DNA of 64,000 bases from Vagococcus silagei (GCF_004795745.1 NZ_SDGV01000017.1:124001-188000); one strand, 5' to 3'. Shown: positions 41,123 to 49,908, counted from the stretch's first letter. Numbers and translations are program-made. The notes: a model not told the origin generated them from the sequence alone.

Positions 41123-41959
41123 CTAATCCCTTCTTTGGACCACACGATGGACGTGTAACATCAAGTATGTATATTCATCTTGCGTTAATTCTTGGTCATA
41201 TTTTCCTAACACATAGATCGCGATTTTTTGAACAGCCTCAAATGCATCCGGATACAATGTTTTAACTTGTTCAAATAAAACTGACGATTCTTCTTGATAG
41301 TTTTCTTTTCGATGCAGGCGTTCAATAAAAAACTGCAGATGCGTAATTAAACGCGAATAATTTAAACTCGTTTCATCAAATTCAATATTAAAATGATACT
41401 TAATAATATTTAAAATATGTTTCAACGTTTTTAAATCACTATTTGTCTGCGTTAGAACAGCTTCATCAAATTGTTGATTGATAAAATGTAATGCAATTGA
41501 AACGGCTTCGTCTTCAGGAAATTCTATTGCATATTGTTTATGCAACAAATCTAGTCCATACATTCCAATTTCAAAATGTTTCGAATAGAATTTCTTAACA
41601 TTCCACGTCAATGGACTCGAAATAAATTGTTCCTTTTTAGAGCGATCAATTGCGAAAGAAAGATGATCGACCAATGCTAAATAGATATAGTCGTTTAACG
41701 TTGTATTTAATTTGGTTTTACCAAAAGTCACAAGTTGATTCACTATCTCGATTAGTTGTTCGTCTGTCGCTTGAAGTAAATAACTAAAATGTTCTAGGCG
41801 ATCTTCAGAATCTAAGACATAGACTTTTTCAATTTCAGCCTCTGTTATCGGTTGGCCAACCTTCTTTAAAAATGAGATTCCTTTTGAGTAGACAATAATT
41901 TCATTACCCCCACGATCAACTAAAGCAATATTATTATTTAAAATTTGACGAATTTTCAT
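41123..41959 (-). CDS. BglG/LicT family transcription antiterminator
   Basis: 278 aa. An N-terminal CAT RNA-binding domain (MKIRQILNNNIALV) is followed by two PRD domains; conserved His appear in DHLSFAIDR and MLHVHRV. Unphosphorylated by EIIB in the presence of substrate, it would bind the RAT hairpin and prevent the leader terminator. The internal ATG is chosen because LicT proteins begin with MKI; the ribosome site GGAAAGGA lies 12 bases before it, overlapping an earlier ATG. First gene of the operon. Confidence 0.93.
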   Translation of the reverse strand: MKIRQILNNNIALVDRGGNEIIVYSKGISFLKKVGQPITEAEIEKVYVLDSEDRLEHFSYLLQATDEQLIEIVNQLVTFGKTKLNTTLNDYIYLALVDHLSFAIDRSKKEQFISSPLTWNVKKFYSKHFEIGMYGLDLLHKQYAIEFPEDEAVSIALHFINQQFDEAVLTQTNSDLKTLKHILNIIKYHFNIEFDETSLNYSRLITHLQFFIERLHRKENYQEESSVLFEQVKTLYPDAFEAVQKIAIYVLGKYDQELTQDEYTYLMLHVHRVVQRRD

Positions 41960-41982
41960 TGTGTCATCCATTCCTTTCCAAG

Positions 41983-42056
41983 AAAAAAACTCAGACTAAC
42001 ATAAAGAATAAAGAGCACTTTTCGTGTTCTTTCAAGTCCTTATGCTAATCTGAGTT
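41983..42056 (-). terminator. Leader terminator of the bgl operon
   Basis: AACTCAGATTAGCATAA pairs with TTATGTTAGTCTGAGTT around an internal small hairpin (AAAGAACACGAAAAGTGCTCTTT), with seven T after it. Its first bases overlap the RAT. Confidence 0.85.
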
Positions 42057-42077
42057 CTGCCTGCTAATCAGTAACAT
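42048..42077 (-). promoter_or_regulatory. RAT antiterminator site of the bgl operon
   Basis: GTTACTGATTAGCAGGCAGA resembles the ribonucleic antiterminator consensus bound by LicT/BglG and overlaps the terminator 5' arm. Confidence 0.8.
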
Positions 42078-42133
42078 AACTCTAAACCTAGCTACTGCGC
42101 TACGTTCATGTTTTTTTCTTAATTACATGTGAC

Positions 42134-42170
42134 ATTATACGATACAACCATTTTTTTGTAAACACTTACA
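42134..42170 (-). promoter_or_regulatory. bgl promoter with overlapping cre site
   Basis: On the minus strand TTTACA, 17 bases and TATAAT form the promoter. The -35 overlaps TGTAAGTGTTTACA (42157-42170), a near-perfect CcpA cre site, so the operon should be repressed by glucose. Confidence 0.8.
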
Positions 42171-42259
42171 GATTAATCTCGGCCGATTTAATCTAAAAAC
42201 GGAGGATAGTTAGACTCTTAATTTTTTCTAAACAATTAAATTTTTTCAGGATTTAACCA

Positions 42260-42288
42260 GTGACAAAATGTCACTTTTGTTTTATACT
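42260..42288 (+). promoter_or_regulatory. hrtBA promoter with operator O1 over the -35
   Basis: GTGACA and TATACT are 17 bases apart. The -35 is the left half of a perfect GTGACA-AAA-TGTCAC palindrome (42260-42274). Confidence 0.75.
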
Positions 42289-42295
42289 CATAAAA

Positions 42296-42387
42296 AGTGA
42301 CATTTTGTCACTGATGAATAAATATTAAAGGAGAACAATATAGTGACATTTTGTCACTGATAAATAAATATTAAAGGAGAACAATAT
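42296..42387 (+). repeat. 46-bp tandem duplication carrying operators O2 and O3 and the RBS
   Basis: Two 46-base copies with one mismatch. Each carries GTGACA-TTT-TGTCAC (42297-42311 and 42343-42357) and AAAGGAG. Only the second copy is followed by the start codon of hrtB. Confidence 0.95.
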
Positions 42388-42388
42388 C

Positions 42389-43465
42389 ATGTTTTTAGCA
42401 CTTAAAGAAATTAAATTTTCAAAATTAAAATATTCATTAATTATTGGCATTATTACACTCATTGCATACGCTGTTTTTATGCTTTCTGGTTTAGCCAACG
42501 GTTTGGCTGTTGAATTCAAACAAGCAATTGTTGATTGGAATGGCGAGCAAATCATTTTATCAGATGATAGTAATAAGAATCTTTCTGCTTCACAATTAAC
42601 TGAGAAGAATCTTGAAGATGTCGCAGCAACAAAAAAAGCCCCTCTTTCAATCTACAACGGAGCGATCAAAAATAAGAACGACAAAATCAACATCATATTA
42701 TTCGGAACATCCTCTGACGCGTTTATCCTACCGGAACTTTTAGAAGGACATCAACCAAACGAGGAACACGAAATTTCTATTTCTAAAAATTTAGCTGACC
42801 TAGGTTATAAAATTAACGACACCATTAAAATGGGCAAAGATAGTATTCCGATGAAAGTTGTCGGCATTTCGCCTACGACCTTTTATGCTGTGACACCGGT
42901 CATTTATTCTTCCATTGAAGATGCTAATACAATTAAATACGGTGAAAATTTTACGCCTCAAGATAACGAACAACCAATGAATGCCATTGTTACACAAGAT
43001 AAGGCTACTAAAATCAATTCGAGTGCCACACCGGATTTAGCCAAATTGACAATTGAGAACTTTATTGAAAGTCTGCCTGGGTATGCTGAACAAAATTTAA
43101 CCTTGAATGCGATGATTTACTTTTTATTTGTGATTGTGACTACCATTATCGGTATTTTCATGTACGTGCTAACTCTTCAAAATGCTAGCATCTTTGGCGT
43201 CATGAAAGCTCAAGGTATTTCAAACGGCTTTATTATCAATGCCTTAATTAAACAATCATTACTTGTCGGATTATTTGGTATTTCACTTGGTTTTGCTATC
43301 GCCTACATCACTAGTTTGATTTTACCAAGTACAATGCCGTTTGAAGTGCCACTTCAGCTTTGGAGTATCTATAGTCTAGTCTTATTACTCGTCACAGTAC
43401 TGGGTAGTATCTTCTCAATCCGTACCATCACAAACGTTGATCCTATGAAAGCAATTGGAGGTTAG
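42389..43465 (+). CDS. hrtB: Heme efflux ABC transporter permease HrtB-like
   Basis: 358 aa of the MacB/FtsX-like permease group: one N-terminal span (ALKEIKFSKLKYSLIIG), a large extracellular domain (residues ~45-240) and three C-terminal spans, ending in NVDPMKAIGG. The N-terminal and C-terminal segments match the HrtB pattern (start of ALKEIKF type and end of VDPxxAIGG type), which exports excess heme in Staphylococcus, Lactococcus and Enterococcus. The coupled ATPase and a TetR regulator downstream and TGACA-N3-TGTCA operators support this. Other drug or peptide export roles are possible. Confidence 0.82.
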   Translation: MFLALKEIKFSKLKYSLIIGIITLIAYAVFMLSGLANGLAVEFKQAIVDWNGEQIILSDDSNKNLSASQLTEKNLEDVAATKKAPLSIYNGAIKNKNDKINIILFGTSSDAFILPELLEGHQPNEEHEISISKNLADLGYKINDTIKMGKDSIPMKVVGISPTTFYAVTPVIYSSIEDANTIKYGENFTPQDNEQPMNAIVTQDKATKINSSATPDLAKLTIENFIESLPGYAEQNLTLNAMIYFLFVIVTTIIGIFMYVLTLQNASIFGVMKAQGISNGFIINALIKQSLLVGLFGISLGFAIAYITSLILPSTMPFEVPLQLWSIYSLVLLLVTVLGSIFSIRTITNVDPMKAIGG

Positions 43466-43469
43466 AAAT

Positions 43470-44162
43470 ATGAAAGATATGTTAAAAATGACTAACATTA
43501 CAAAAACATTTAAACAAGGTAATCAAGAAATTCACGCGCTAAAAAATATCAATTTTTCAGTTAAACAAGGTGAATTCATCAGTATTATTGGTCCTTCTGG
43601 TTCTGGAAAAAGCACCTTTTTGACAATTTCAGGAGGTTTGCAAAGCCCGACTACTGGAGATATCGCAATCAATAATACTTCTTTTACAAACTTATCCGAA
43701 AAAAAACGCGCGACTTTACGCTTTAAAGAAATTGGCTTTATTCTTCAAGCTTCTAATCTAATTCCATTTTTGACGATCAAAGAACAATTTCTTTTAGTCG
43801 AAAAAGTGAACAAAGCCAAAAATCCAACTGAAAAAATCGAGAACCTATTACGTTCTTTAGATATTTTGGATTTACAAAATAAATACCCAAAAGATTTATC
43901 TGGTGGTGAACGCCAACGTGTTGCCATCGCTCGAGCTCTTTACAATGAGCCTAGTTTGATTTTAGCCGATGAACCCACTGCAAGTTTGGACACAGAGCAC
44001 GCTTTTGAAGTTGTAAAGTTACTTGTTAAAGAAGCGCATGAAAAAAACAAAGCCACCGTCATGGTCACACATGACAAAAGAATGATTCAATGGAGTGACC
44101 GCGTTTTTGAGATGTATGATGGTGAACTTATCGAGATCTTCGACTTTCAAAAAGAAGCATAA
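43470..44162 (+). CDS. hrtA: Heme efflux ABC transporter ATP-binding protein HrtA-like
   Basis: A 230-aa ABC ATPase of the LolD/MacB type with Walker A GPSGSGKST, Q-loop LQASN, signature LSGGERQRVAIARAL and Walker B LILADEPT. The ATG five codons into the open frame has GGAGG seven bases before it and overlaps nothing; an earlier in-frame ATG lies inside the hrtB 3' end. It would power HrtB. Confidence 0.85.
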   Translation: MKDMLKMTNITKTFKQGNQEIHALKNINFSVKQGEFISIIGPSGSGKSTFLTISGGLQSPTTGDIAINNTSFTNLSEKKRATLRFKEIGFILQASNLIPFLTIKEQFLLVEKVNKAKNPTEKIENLLRSLDILDLQNKYPKDLSGGERQRVAIARALYNEPSLILADEPTASLDTEHAFEVVKLLVKEAHEKNKATVMVTHDKRMIQWSDRVFEMYDGELIEIFDFQKEA

Positions 44163-44233
44163 CCTCCTCTATTTTATGTTAGAATAATAGCAATTAATAA
44201 ATTCTATTAGCCTAGCTGAAAGGTGTGACATTT

Positions 44234-44830
44234 ATGCCTCATGAAACTTTTTTAAACTTACCTGATCACAAGAAACAAGTGATTGATGACATCCTGCTGA
44301 CGACATTTTTTGACCAGCCAATTAGTCAGGTCAAAGTCTCACAAATCGTAAGCGATATGAAAATGTCGCGTGGTGCTTTTTATAAATATTTTGACGACTT
44401 AGAGGATGCTTATTCCTATACAATCAATAAGTACGCCCTCATCATTCATCAAGATATTTTAACGTATATTAACCGCGATAAAACACAATTTTTTGAAGGT
44501 ATTGAAGAGTATCTCATTTGGTGTAGTGAACTCGATCATGAAAGTGAATATTGGAAAAGTTTGCGCCTATTAAGTGAATCTAATGACCTATCTGCTTATA
44601 AAAGATTCCAAATCGATATTGATTCACCTTTGATTACTAAGTGGACGGATACCTTAACAGCAAGCAATATTGAGATGAATAGTCATGATGAAGCGGTTGC
44701 TTTCTTATATTTCATTATGGAATTGGTCATGAATGCTTTAACTGGATACATCGCCAATGATTGGACTACTGAAGAACTGATTACAGACTATCGTTTCCGT
44801 GTTAAATGGATATTAAATGGTATTAAATAA
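44234..44830 (+). CDS. TetR family regulator (FhtR/HrtR-like heme sensor)
   Basis: 198 aa, with a helix-turn-helix at residues ~25-55 (VSQIVSDMKMSRGAFYKYFDD) and a ligand-binding helical domain. Its place after hrtBA and the TGACA-N3-TGTCA operators, the same half-site design as the Lactococcus HrtR site ATGACACAGTGTCAT, suggest a heme-responsive repressor of its own operon's exporter. AAAGGTG lies before the ATG; a GTG three codons earlier is less likely. In Enterococcus faecalis FhtR is placed upstream; here it is downstream. Confidence 0.78.
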   Translation: MPHETFLNLPDHKKQVIDDILLTTFFDQPISQVKVSQIVSDMKMSRGAFYKYFDDLEDAYSYTINKYALIIHQDILTYINRDKTQFFEGIEEYLIWCSELDHESEYWKSLRLLSESNDLSAYKRFQIDIDSPLITKWTDTLTASNIEMNSHDEAVAFLYFIMELVMNALTGYIANDWTTEELITDYRFRVKWILNGIK

Positions 44831-44835
44831 AAAGA

Positions 44836-44872
44836 AAACGAGGTAAGTCGAAAATGACTTACCTCGTTTATT
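44836..44872. terminator. Terminator of the hrtBA-tetR unit
   Basis: AAACGAGGTAAGTC / GACTTACCTCGTTT, a perfect 14-bp stem with a 6-base loop. Usable from both sides (convergent yfcC-type gene). Confidence 0.85.
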
Positions 44873-44895
44873 AGTATAATTTACGTCGCTAATGC

Positions 44896-46419
44896 CTATA
44901 GTATTAACACACTCGCGACCAGAACAATTAAGATTAAAATGACCGTCATGACAAGTAGTTTCATAACAAATTTCAGCCACTTATCAAAACCTATATTAAC
45001 CATTGCAAGTGAAACTAGGATTAAACCAGTTGGTGCGATTAAACCAATCAGTCCTTGACCCCAGTTATACGCATTAATAATAATTGAACGATCAATTCCA
45101 ACAACATCTGCTAATGGTGCCATGATTGGCATAGACAGTACCGCCAAACCAGATGAAGATTGGATAAACAGACCTAAAATACAGTAAACAAAGAATAATA
45201 CAATGATAAATAGAACATTATTCATATCACTAATTAAGTTACTAAAGAAGTTCATGATTGTATCACTTACGAAACTAGTTTCCATTACAATCCCTACAGA
45301 ACGAGCAATACCTACTGTAAATGCTACGCCGAGTAATTCACCCGCACCTGTTACGAAACTATCTACGAAGACGGTTTCTTTCAATCCAGATGTTAGAGCT
45401 AGGATGTAAAGCACTGCCAAGAAGACAACTGTGATTTCAGTGAAGTACCAACCAAGTTGTTGTACCCCATAAATCATCACAAGGAAACCACCAGCAAAAA
45501 TGAGTAAAGTAATCTTTTGGCGTAATGTAAATTTGCCATCTTTATCTTTATCAATTTTAAATTGTTCTAAGTTTTTATCATTCATTTCTTCTACTACTAA
45601 AGATTCACTTGGATTTTTTCTAACACGTTCGGCATAACGAATAGTGTAGAACATAGATAATCCAACTGATAATACCCACATGATAACTCTGACTGGCATA
45701 CCATCAGTAAAACTGATTCCAGCCGCGTTAGATGCAATTACCGTCGAGAACGGATTAATTGTTGAACTCATTGACCCTATCGCCGAACCTAGATAAATTG
45801 TGGCGACCGCGGTCAGTGTATCGTAACCCGCGATTAAGAAGATTGGCACTAAAATCGGATAGAAGGCTAATGTTTCTTCAGCAAGTCCAAATGTTGACCC
45901 ACCAAGAGCAATTAAGCCCATGATAATAATAATTAACCATTTTTGTTTGCCATCTAATTTTTCTGACAGTCTTAAGATTCCGGCATTCATTGCACCAGTA
46001 GAGTTTACTACACCTAAAACCCCACCAATCACTAAGATAAATACCATAATATCCACACTGTCTAGTAACCCTTGAACTTGTGAATTCAAGAATTGTAAAA
46101 CGGTACCGACAACGCCCCGTTTTGGTTTTGGAATTTCTTTGTAGCTATCTGGAATTGCAACTGGTTTATAAAGTGTGCCGTCCTTAAATTTATCAATTGA
46201 AATATTAATTTTATATTTCTTAAGGACTTCTTGTGTTGCAGGTTCCGAAGTTGTCTTGTCTTTTGAATCAGTAATAACAAATTCGTCTTTTGAGTCATTA
46301 TAGCTTAATGTACTGTACTTACCTGATGGAATAACAAATGTTAGTGCTTGAACTAATAGTAATACAATAATAATAACGGTGTACGCGGTAGGAAACTGAA
46401 ATTTTTTCTTCTCTTTCAT
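44896..46419 (-). CDS. YfcC family (DcuC superfamily) membrane transporter
   Basis: 507 aa with 11-13 spans. An extracytoplasmic loop of about 90 residues after the first span (residues ~35-110) is typical of YfcC. The segments ALGGSTFGLAEETLAFYPI and IGSMSSTINPFSTVIASNAAG are the signature of this group, and QSSSGLAVLSMPIMAPLADV forms the second half-signature. Family members carry C4-dicarboxylates, amino acids (arginine/ornithine-type exchange has been described for related proteins) or short-chain fatty acids; the substrate here is open. GGAG precedes the ATG. A cre-like site lies upstream. Confidence 0.85.
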   Translation of the reverse strand: MKEKKKFQFPTAYTVIIIVLLLVQALTFVIPSGKYSTLSYNDSKDEFVITDSKDKTTSEPATQEVLKKYKINISIDKFKDGTLYKPVAIPDSYKEIPKPKRGVVGTVLQFLNSQVQGLLDSVDIMVFILVIGGVLGVVNSTGAMNAGILRLSEKLDGKQKWLIIIIMGLIALGGSTFGLAEETLAFYPILVPIFLIAGYDTLTAVATIYLGSAIGSMSSTINPFSTVIASNAAGISFTDGMPVRVIMWVLSVGLSMFYTIRYAERVRKNPSESLVVEEMNDKNLEQFKIDKDKDGKFTLRQKITLLIFAGGFLVMIYGVQQLGWYFTEITVVFLAVLYILALTSGLKETVFVDSFVTGAGELLGVAFTVGIARSVGIVMETSFVSDTIMNFFSNLISDMNNVLFIIVLFFVYCILGLFIQSSSGLAVLSMPIMAPLADVVGIDRSIIINAYNWGQGLIGLIAPTGLILVSLAMVNIGFDKWLKFVMKLLVMTVILILIVLVASVLIL

Positions 46420-46525
46420 TTTGAATTCTCCATTTTTAGTTTATTTTTACGCTACCCATAAAAAACTATAAAGATTACTTCGAATGAAATCACCTCACCC
46501 TAATCACATTTTTAACCGATAAAAA

Positions 46526-46539
46526 TGTATCCGCTTCCA
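46526..46539 (-). promoter_or_regulatory. Candidate cre site upstream of the YfcC gene
   Basis: TGGAAGCGGATACA on the minus strand, a 12/14 match to TGWAANCGNTNWCA, about 110 bases before the start codon. Confidence 0.45.
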
Positions 46540-46791
46540 TGCTGTCATCAGTCAAACTGACACAAATTAATCAATTAGGAATTATATAAATATAACCTAA
46601 GTATATTACAAAACAAAACAGATGCAAATGAACTTTAAAGTTATCTAACAACCATTTTAAAATACTAAGATTTCAAAAAGAATTAGCTAAGTTTATTTTA
46701 ATAATTCGGTAAAGATATACTCATGTATGTTCTGAACTGAAGTATTCATAAAAATATTGGCTACACAGAGAAATGTCACTCTTTTTTAACA

Positions 46792-46839
46792 AATAAAGCG
46801 ACCCAATCAAAACGTTACTCACATTTTGATTGGATCGCT
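46792..46839 (-). terminator. Terminator behind the thiamine-precursor operon
   Basis: GCGATCCAATCAAAA and TTTTGATTGGGTCGC form a 15-bp stem, with TTTATTTGTTAAAAAAG after it on the minus strand. It lies beyond two palindromic repeats that follow thiZ. Confidence 0.7.
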
Positions 46840-46885
46840 GTGACGCTATTGCATATTACTTAGAATACTTCCCTTGAAATGACTG

Positions 46886-47008
46886 GATTATCGGGATTTT
46901 CGGAGCAGAGGTTCGGTCACAAGTCAATCTCGCGATTAAATTAAAAACCAATTTATTCGCAAGCTCGCCTTGTGACTCACCTCCAAACGCTCCAAAAATC
47001 ACCTAATT
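46886..47008 (-). repeat. Imperfect palindromic repeat, copy D
   Basis: The flanks GATTTTCGGAGC and GCTCCAAAAATC pair, the next stem is TCACAAG / CTTGTGA, and the inner stem GCGATTAAATT / AATTTATTCGC differs in sequence from the other copies while staying complementary. Confidence 0.75.
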
Positions 47009-47126
47009 TATCGGGATTATTTTGGCTGAGATTCGGCATTAAGCTAATCCGTTTATTCAGGCAAAAATCGCCTGATTAACCGGATTGTCTTACTGCTCAT
47101 CTCAGAACGCCAAAATAATCACCTAA
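47009..47126 (-). repeat. Imperfect palindromic repeat, copy E
   Basis: ATTATTTTGG / CCAAAATAAT is the outer stem. Inside are GGCTGAGATTCGGCATTAAGC and GTCTTACTGCTCATCTCAG-type conserved blocks and the inner stem AATCCGTTTATTCAGGC with GCCTGATTAACCGGATT. It starts at the TAG stop of thiZ. Confidence 0.85.
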
Positions 47127-47866
47127 TGATTCAAACAATACATGATTAATCTTTTGTAGTCTAAATACTCTGTTGAGAGCAGGAATTCTTCTAGGTCTTT
47201 TTTTTCTTTTGATATCACGATACTATCTGCTTCATTTAAGACATGATCTTTTAAAATATAGATTCGATCTGATAGTTTGATGGCTTCTTCAATATCATGT
47301 GTGATAAAAATTGTCGTTAAATTTAATTTACGATGAATATTTAAATACCATTCATGAATTTCATCTTTAGTAAATGTGTCAAGTGCACTGAAAGGCTCGT
47401 CTAAAAGAATCAATTCTGACGAAAAGAGATAAGTTCTTAAAAGAGCGACACGTTGGCGCATTCCTCCTGAAAGTTCATTCGGATAGGTCTGACTTATACC
47501 ATGCAAGCCAAATTGATCAAGAAGTTCACTTGCTTGAACCAATGCCTCTTTTTTAGGAACGCCTTTTAGAATTAAAGGCAACGCAACATTCACGCCCACT
47601 GTCTTGTATGGTAACAACAAATCTTTTTGTAGCATATAGGACACATGTCCGGGTGATTTGATTATTGATTGACCATTCAGTAAGATGTCACCTGATGAGG
47701 GTTGTAGCAAACCCGCAATGATATTAAATAGTGTTGATTTACCTGCACCACTCGGACCTAAAATACTTACAATCTCATTTTTTTGAACGGTAAAATTTAC
47801 ATGCTCTAAAACTTTTTTCTCTGAAAAGTGTTGACTGATATCTTTGACTTCTAAAATGGTGATCAC
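47123..47866 (-). CDS. thiZ: ABC transporter ATP-binding protein (ThiZ/SsuB-like)
   Basis: 247 aa with Walker A GPSGAGKST, Q-loop LQKD, signature LSGGMRQRVALLRTYL and Walker B LILLDEPF. It would power import of the thiamine pyrimidine precursor (HMP, formylaminopyrimidine) with ThiX and ThiY. The GTG start overlaps the last codon of thiY by four bases (GTGA), and TTAGGAGA precedes it. A palindromic repeat begins exactly at the TAG stop. Taurine or sulfonate transport is the alternative for this ATPase group; the riboswitch favours thiamine. Confidence 0.88.
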   Translation of the reverse strand: MITILEVKDISQHFSEKKVLEHVNFTVQKNEIVSILGPSGAGKSTLFNIIAGLLQPSSGDILLNGQSIIKSPGHVSYMLQKDLLLPYKTVGVNVALPLILKGVPKKEALVQASELLDQFGLHGISQTYPNELSGGMRQRVALLRTYLFSSELILLDEPFSALDTFTKDEIHEWYLNIHRKLNLTTIFITHDIEEAIKLSDRIYILKDHVLNEADSIVISKEKKDLEEFLLSTEYLDYKRLIMYCLNH

Positions 47867-48864
47867 TCTCCTAAATACTGATTGGTAAATCCGGTATCTT
47901 TTGGAATGGCCTGTTCAACTAAATTTTCATCACCTAGCCATTGATAAAATGCATTCCAGCGTTCTGGATCAATATAGCCCCAACGCTTTTCATCTGCTTT
48001 ATATTGTGCTACCATCCACTTTTGACTTTTCTTAACTAAGTCGGCATTAATTTCTGGCACGTGTTCAATTAAAATTTCACTTGCTTGATCAGGATTTTCA
48101 ATGGCATCCTCATAGCCTTTAGCTGTCGCAGTAAGAAAGTCTTTCGCCGTCTTTTCATTATCTTTTAAGAATTTTTCATTCGAGATAATGACTGGTGTAT
48201 AATAGTCAAATTTCGGATTTAAATCTTTAAAGTAAAACATATCAACAGGTACTTTATCAATTTCGGACATGATACCGCCCCAACCATAAAAGACCCACAA
48301 ACTATCTACTTGTTTTTGTTTTAAAGCCATCGCTTCATCGACAATCGTATTCGGGACAAGTTTTACTTTATCAAAATCAGCACCATCTTTTTTCATCACA
48401 TCTTTAATCATTGCCTGTTCGACTGGTGAATCCCAGGTTGCATAGACTTTTCCTTCCATGCCTTTCGGTTGATTCATGCCTTCACCTTTGCGAGACATAA
48501 TGCCTGATGTATTATGTTGCAAAATAGTTGCTACTGCGGTAATTGGCAATGGCTTTTTAGTTGCAAAATTGGGCGCCATTGAATCTTGGGCTGTAATTCC
48601 AAAATCTGCTTTACCATTTGCCACAATCATGCTCGCACTATCATCTGATGGTTGGACAATCTCAACATCCAGTCCCATTTCCTGATAATAGCCTTTTTCT
48701 TTGGCAACATATAATCCGGTATGATTAGTATTAGGCGTCCAATCTAAAACAAAAGTTATCTTTTTTAAATCTTTTTCTTTAGTTTCATCCTTCTTTGGTG
48801 TTGCTGAACAACCTACTAATAGTAAACTACTTACTGCAACGAAAACAATCGATTTAAAGTTCAT
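47863..48864 (-). CDS. thiY: HMP/thiamine-precursor ABC transporter substrate-binding lipoprotein (ThiY, NMT1/THI5-like)
   Basis: 333 aa with a lipobox LLLVGCSAT (Cys near residue 18). The mature protein matches the NMT1/THI5 group: FVLDWTPNTNHTGLYVAKEKGYY, GKADFGITAQD and LQHNTSGIMS. The family binds thiamine pyrimidine precursors. The start ATG has AGGAGG at the right distance; the open frame extends 11 codons upstream into the permease gene. Confidence 0.9.
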   Translation of the reverse strand: MNFKSIVFVAVSSLLLVGCSATPKKDETKEKDLKKITFVLDWTPNTNHTGLYVAKEKGYYQEMGLDVEIVQPSDDSASMIVANGKADFGITAQDSMAPNFATKKPLPITAVATILQHNTSGIMSRKGEGMNQPKGMEGKVYATWDSPVEQAMIKDVMKKDGADFDKVKLVPNTIVDEAMALKQKQVDSLWVFYGWGGIMSEIDKVPVDMFYFKDLNPKFDYYTPVIISNEKFLKDNEKTAKDFLTATAKGYEDAIENPDQASEILIEHVPEINADLVKKSQKWMVAQYKADEKRWGYIDPERWNAFYQWLGDENLVEQAIPKDTGFTNQYLGE

Positions 48865-48872
48865 AATTCCTC

Positions 48873-49643
48873 CTAAATATTTTCCTGTTTCTGCCAAGGC
48901 ATACAGATTTTTTCTAACACGTTGACTACCGCCATTAACAATAAGCTAATGATTGAAATCAAAAATATAACAGCAAACATTTTATCAAAATGATATGATT
49001 TTCTAACCCTTGTCATATAGACGCCTAACCCTTCAAATCCACCTAACCATTCTGAAATAACGGCACCCACTACCGCATAAGTGACGGCTATCCTAAGTGA
49101 TGCAAAAAAATTGCCTAAACTTGCGGGTAGTTTGATATGCCAAAAAATCTGCTTGTGACTTGCTCCCATTGATCGCAAAAGGTTAATTTCATCAGGATCA
49201 ATTGACATAAAGCCATTTAACATTCCCACTGAAACTGGGAAAAATATTGTAATTGTAATCAGGACCACTTTAGGTAAGATGCCATAGCCAAACCAAATCG
49301 TGAGTAATGGCGCAATCGCTACCGTTGGCACAGTTTGCGTTAATATCAAAAGTGGATAAATACTTTTCTTAACTTTGGTAAAACGGTCCATCACGATGGC
49401 CGTTAAGACACCTAAACTGACACCACTCAGTAGTCCTAATAAAGCTTCAAATAATGTAATTTTCGAGTGAAACATTAATAAATTAAAATCAGAGATAAAC
49501 GCTTGAATAACTTGAATTGGGGAAGGAAGCATAAATTCTGGAACTAACGCTAGTGAACTGGCAAGTTGCCATATAGCGAGTAATCCTAAAACCGTTAATA
49601 CTGGTTGAATACTATTGCTGATGTTTTTTTGTTTTTTGCTCAA
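48873..49643 (-). CDS. thiX: ABC transporter permease (ThiX-like)
   Basis: A 256-aa binding-protein-dependent permease with six spans and an EAA-type loop (INLLRSMGASHKQIFWHIKLPASLG). It overlaps the upstream thiamine-binding protein gene by 32 bases and ends nine bases before thiY, so the four genes form one operon. It is typical of the NitT/TauT/ThiX class. Confidence 0.9.
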   Translation of the reverse strand: MSKKQKNISNSIQPVLTVLGLLAIWQLASSLALVPEFMLPSPIQVIQAFISDFNLLMFHSKITLFEALLGLLSGVSLGVLTAIVMDRFTKVKKSIYPLLILTQTVPTVAIAPLLTIWFGYGILPKVVLITITIFFPVSVGMLNGFMSIDPDEINLLRSMGASHKQIFWHIKLPASLGNFFASLRIAVTYAVVGAVISEWLGGFEGLGVYMTRVRKSYHFDKMFAVIFLISIISLLLMAVVNVLEKICMPWQKQENI

Positions 49644-49908
49644 TGCTTAAAACATCTCCCTCAGGCTTGTAAGCAATTTTGACATATGCCGATACTGATT
49701 CAGCTCCTGCTCTAATCGCAATTTTTTGACATTCTTTAACGATGTCCATTAGTACATCATATTCACCTTCAATTGTTGTTTCGAAAGCACCTACTTGATA
49801 ACTTAATCCTGTGCTTTTAATATAAGCGATAACTTCGTCAACTACACGAATCACTTCTGATTCTCCATCTACTTTTGGTAATACTTGAATTGCAATACTT
49901 GATTCCAT
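49612..49908 (-). CDS. MTH1187/YkoF-type thiamine-binding protein
   Basis: 98 aa of the MTH1187 (DUF77) family: AIQVLPKVD, YIKSTGLSYQVGAFETTIEG, with the conserved Gly and Thr. Relatives bind thiamine or HMP in the cytoplasm. Its place as first gene behind a TPP riboswitch, before thiXYZ, supports a role in handling the imported pyrimidine. AGGAGG precedes the ATG. Confidence 0.9.
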   Translation of the reverse strand: MESSIAIQVLPKVDGESEVIRVVDEVIAYIKSTGLSYQVGAFETTIEGEYDVLMDIVKECQKIAIRAGAESVSAYVKIAYKPEGDVLSIEQKTKKHQQ

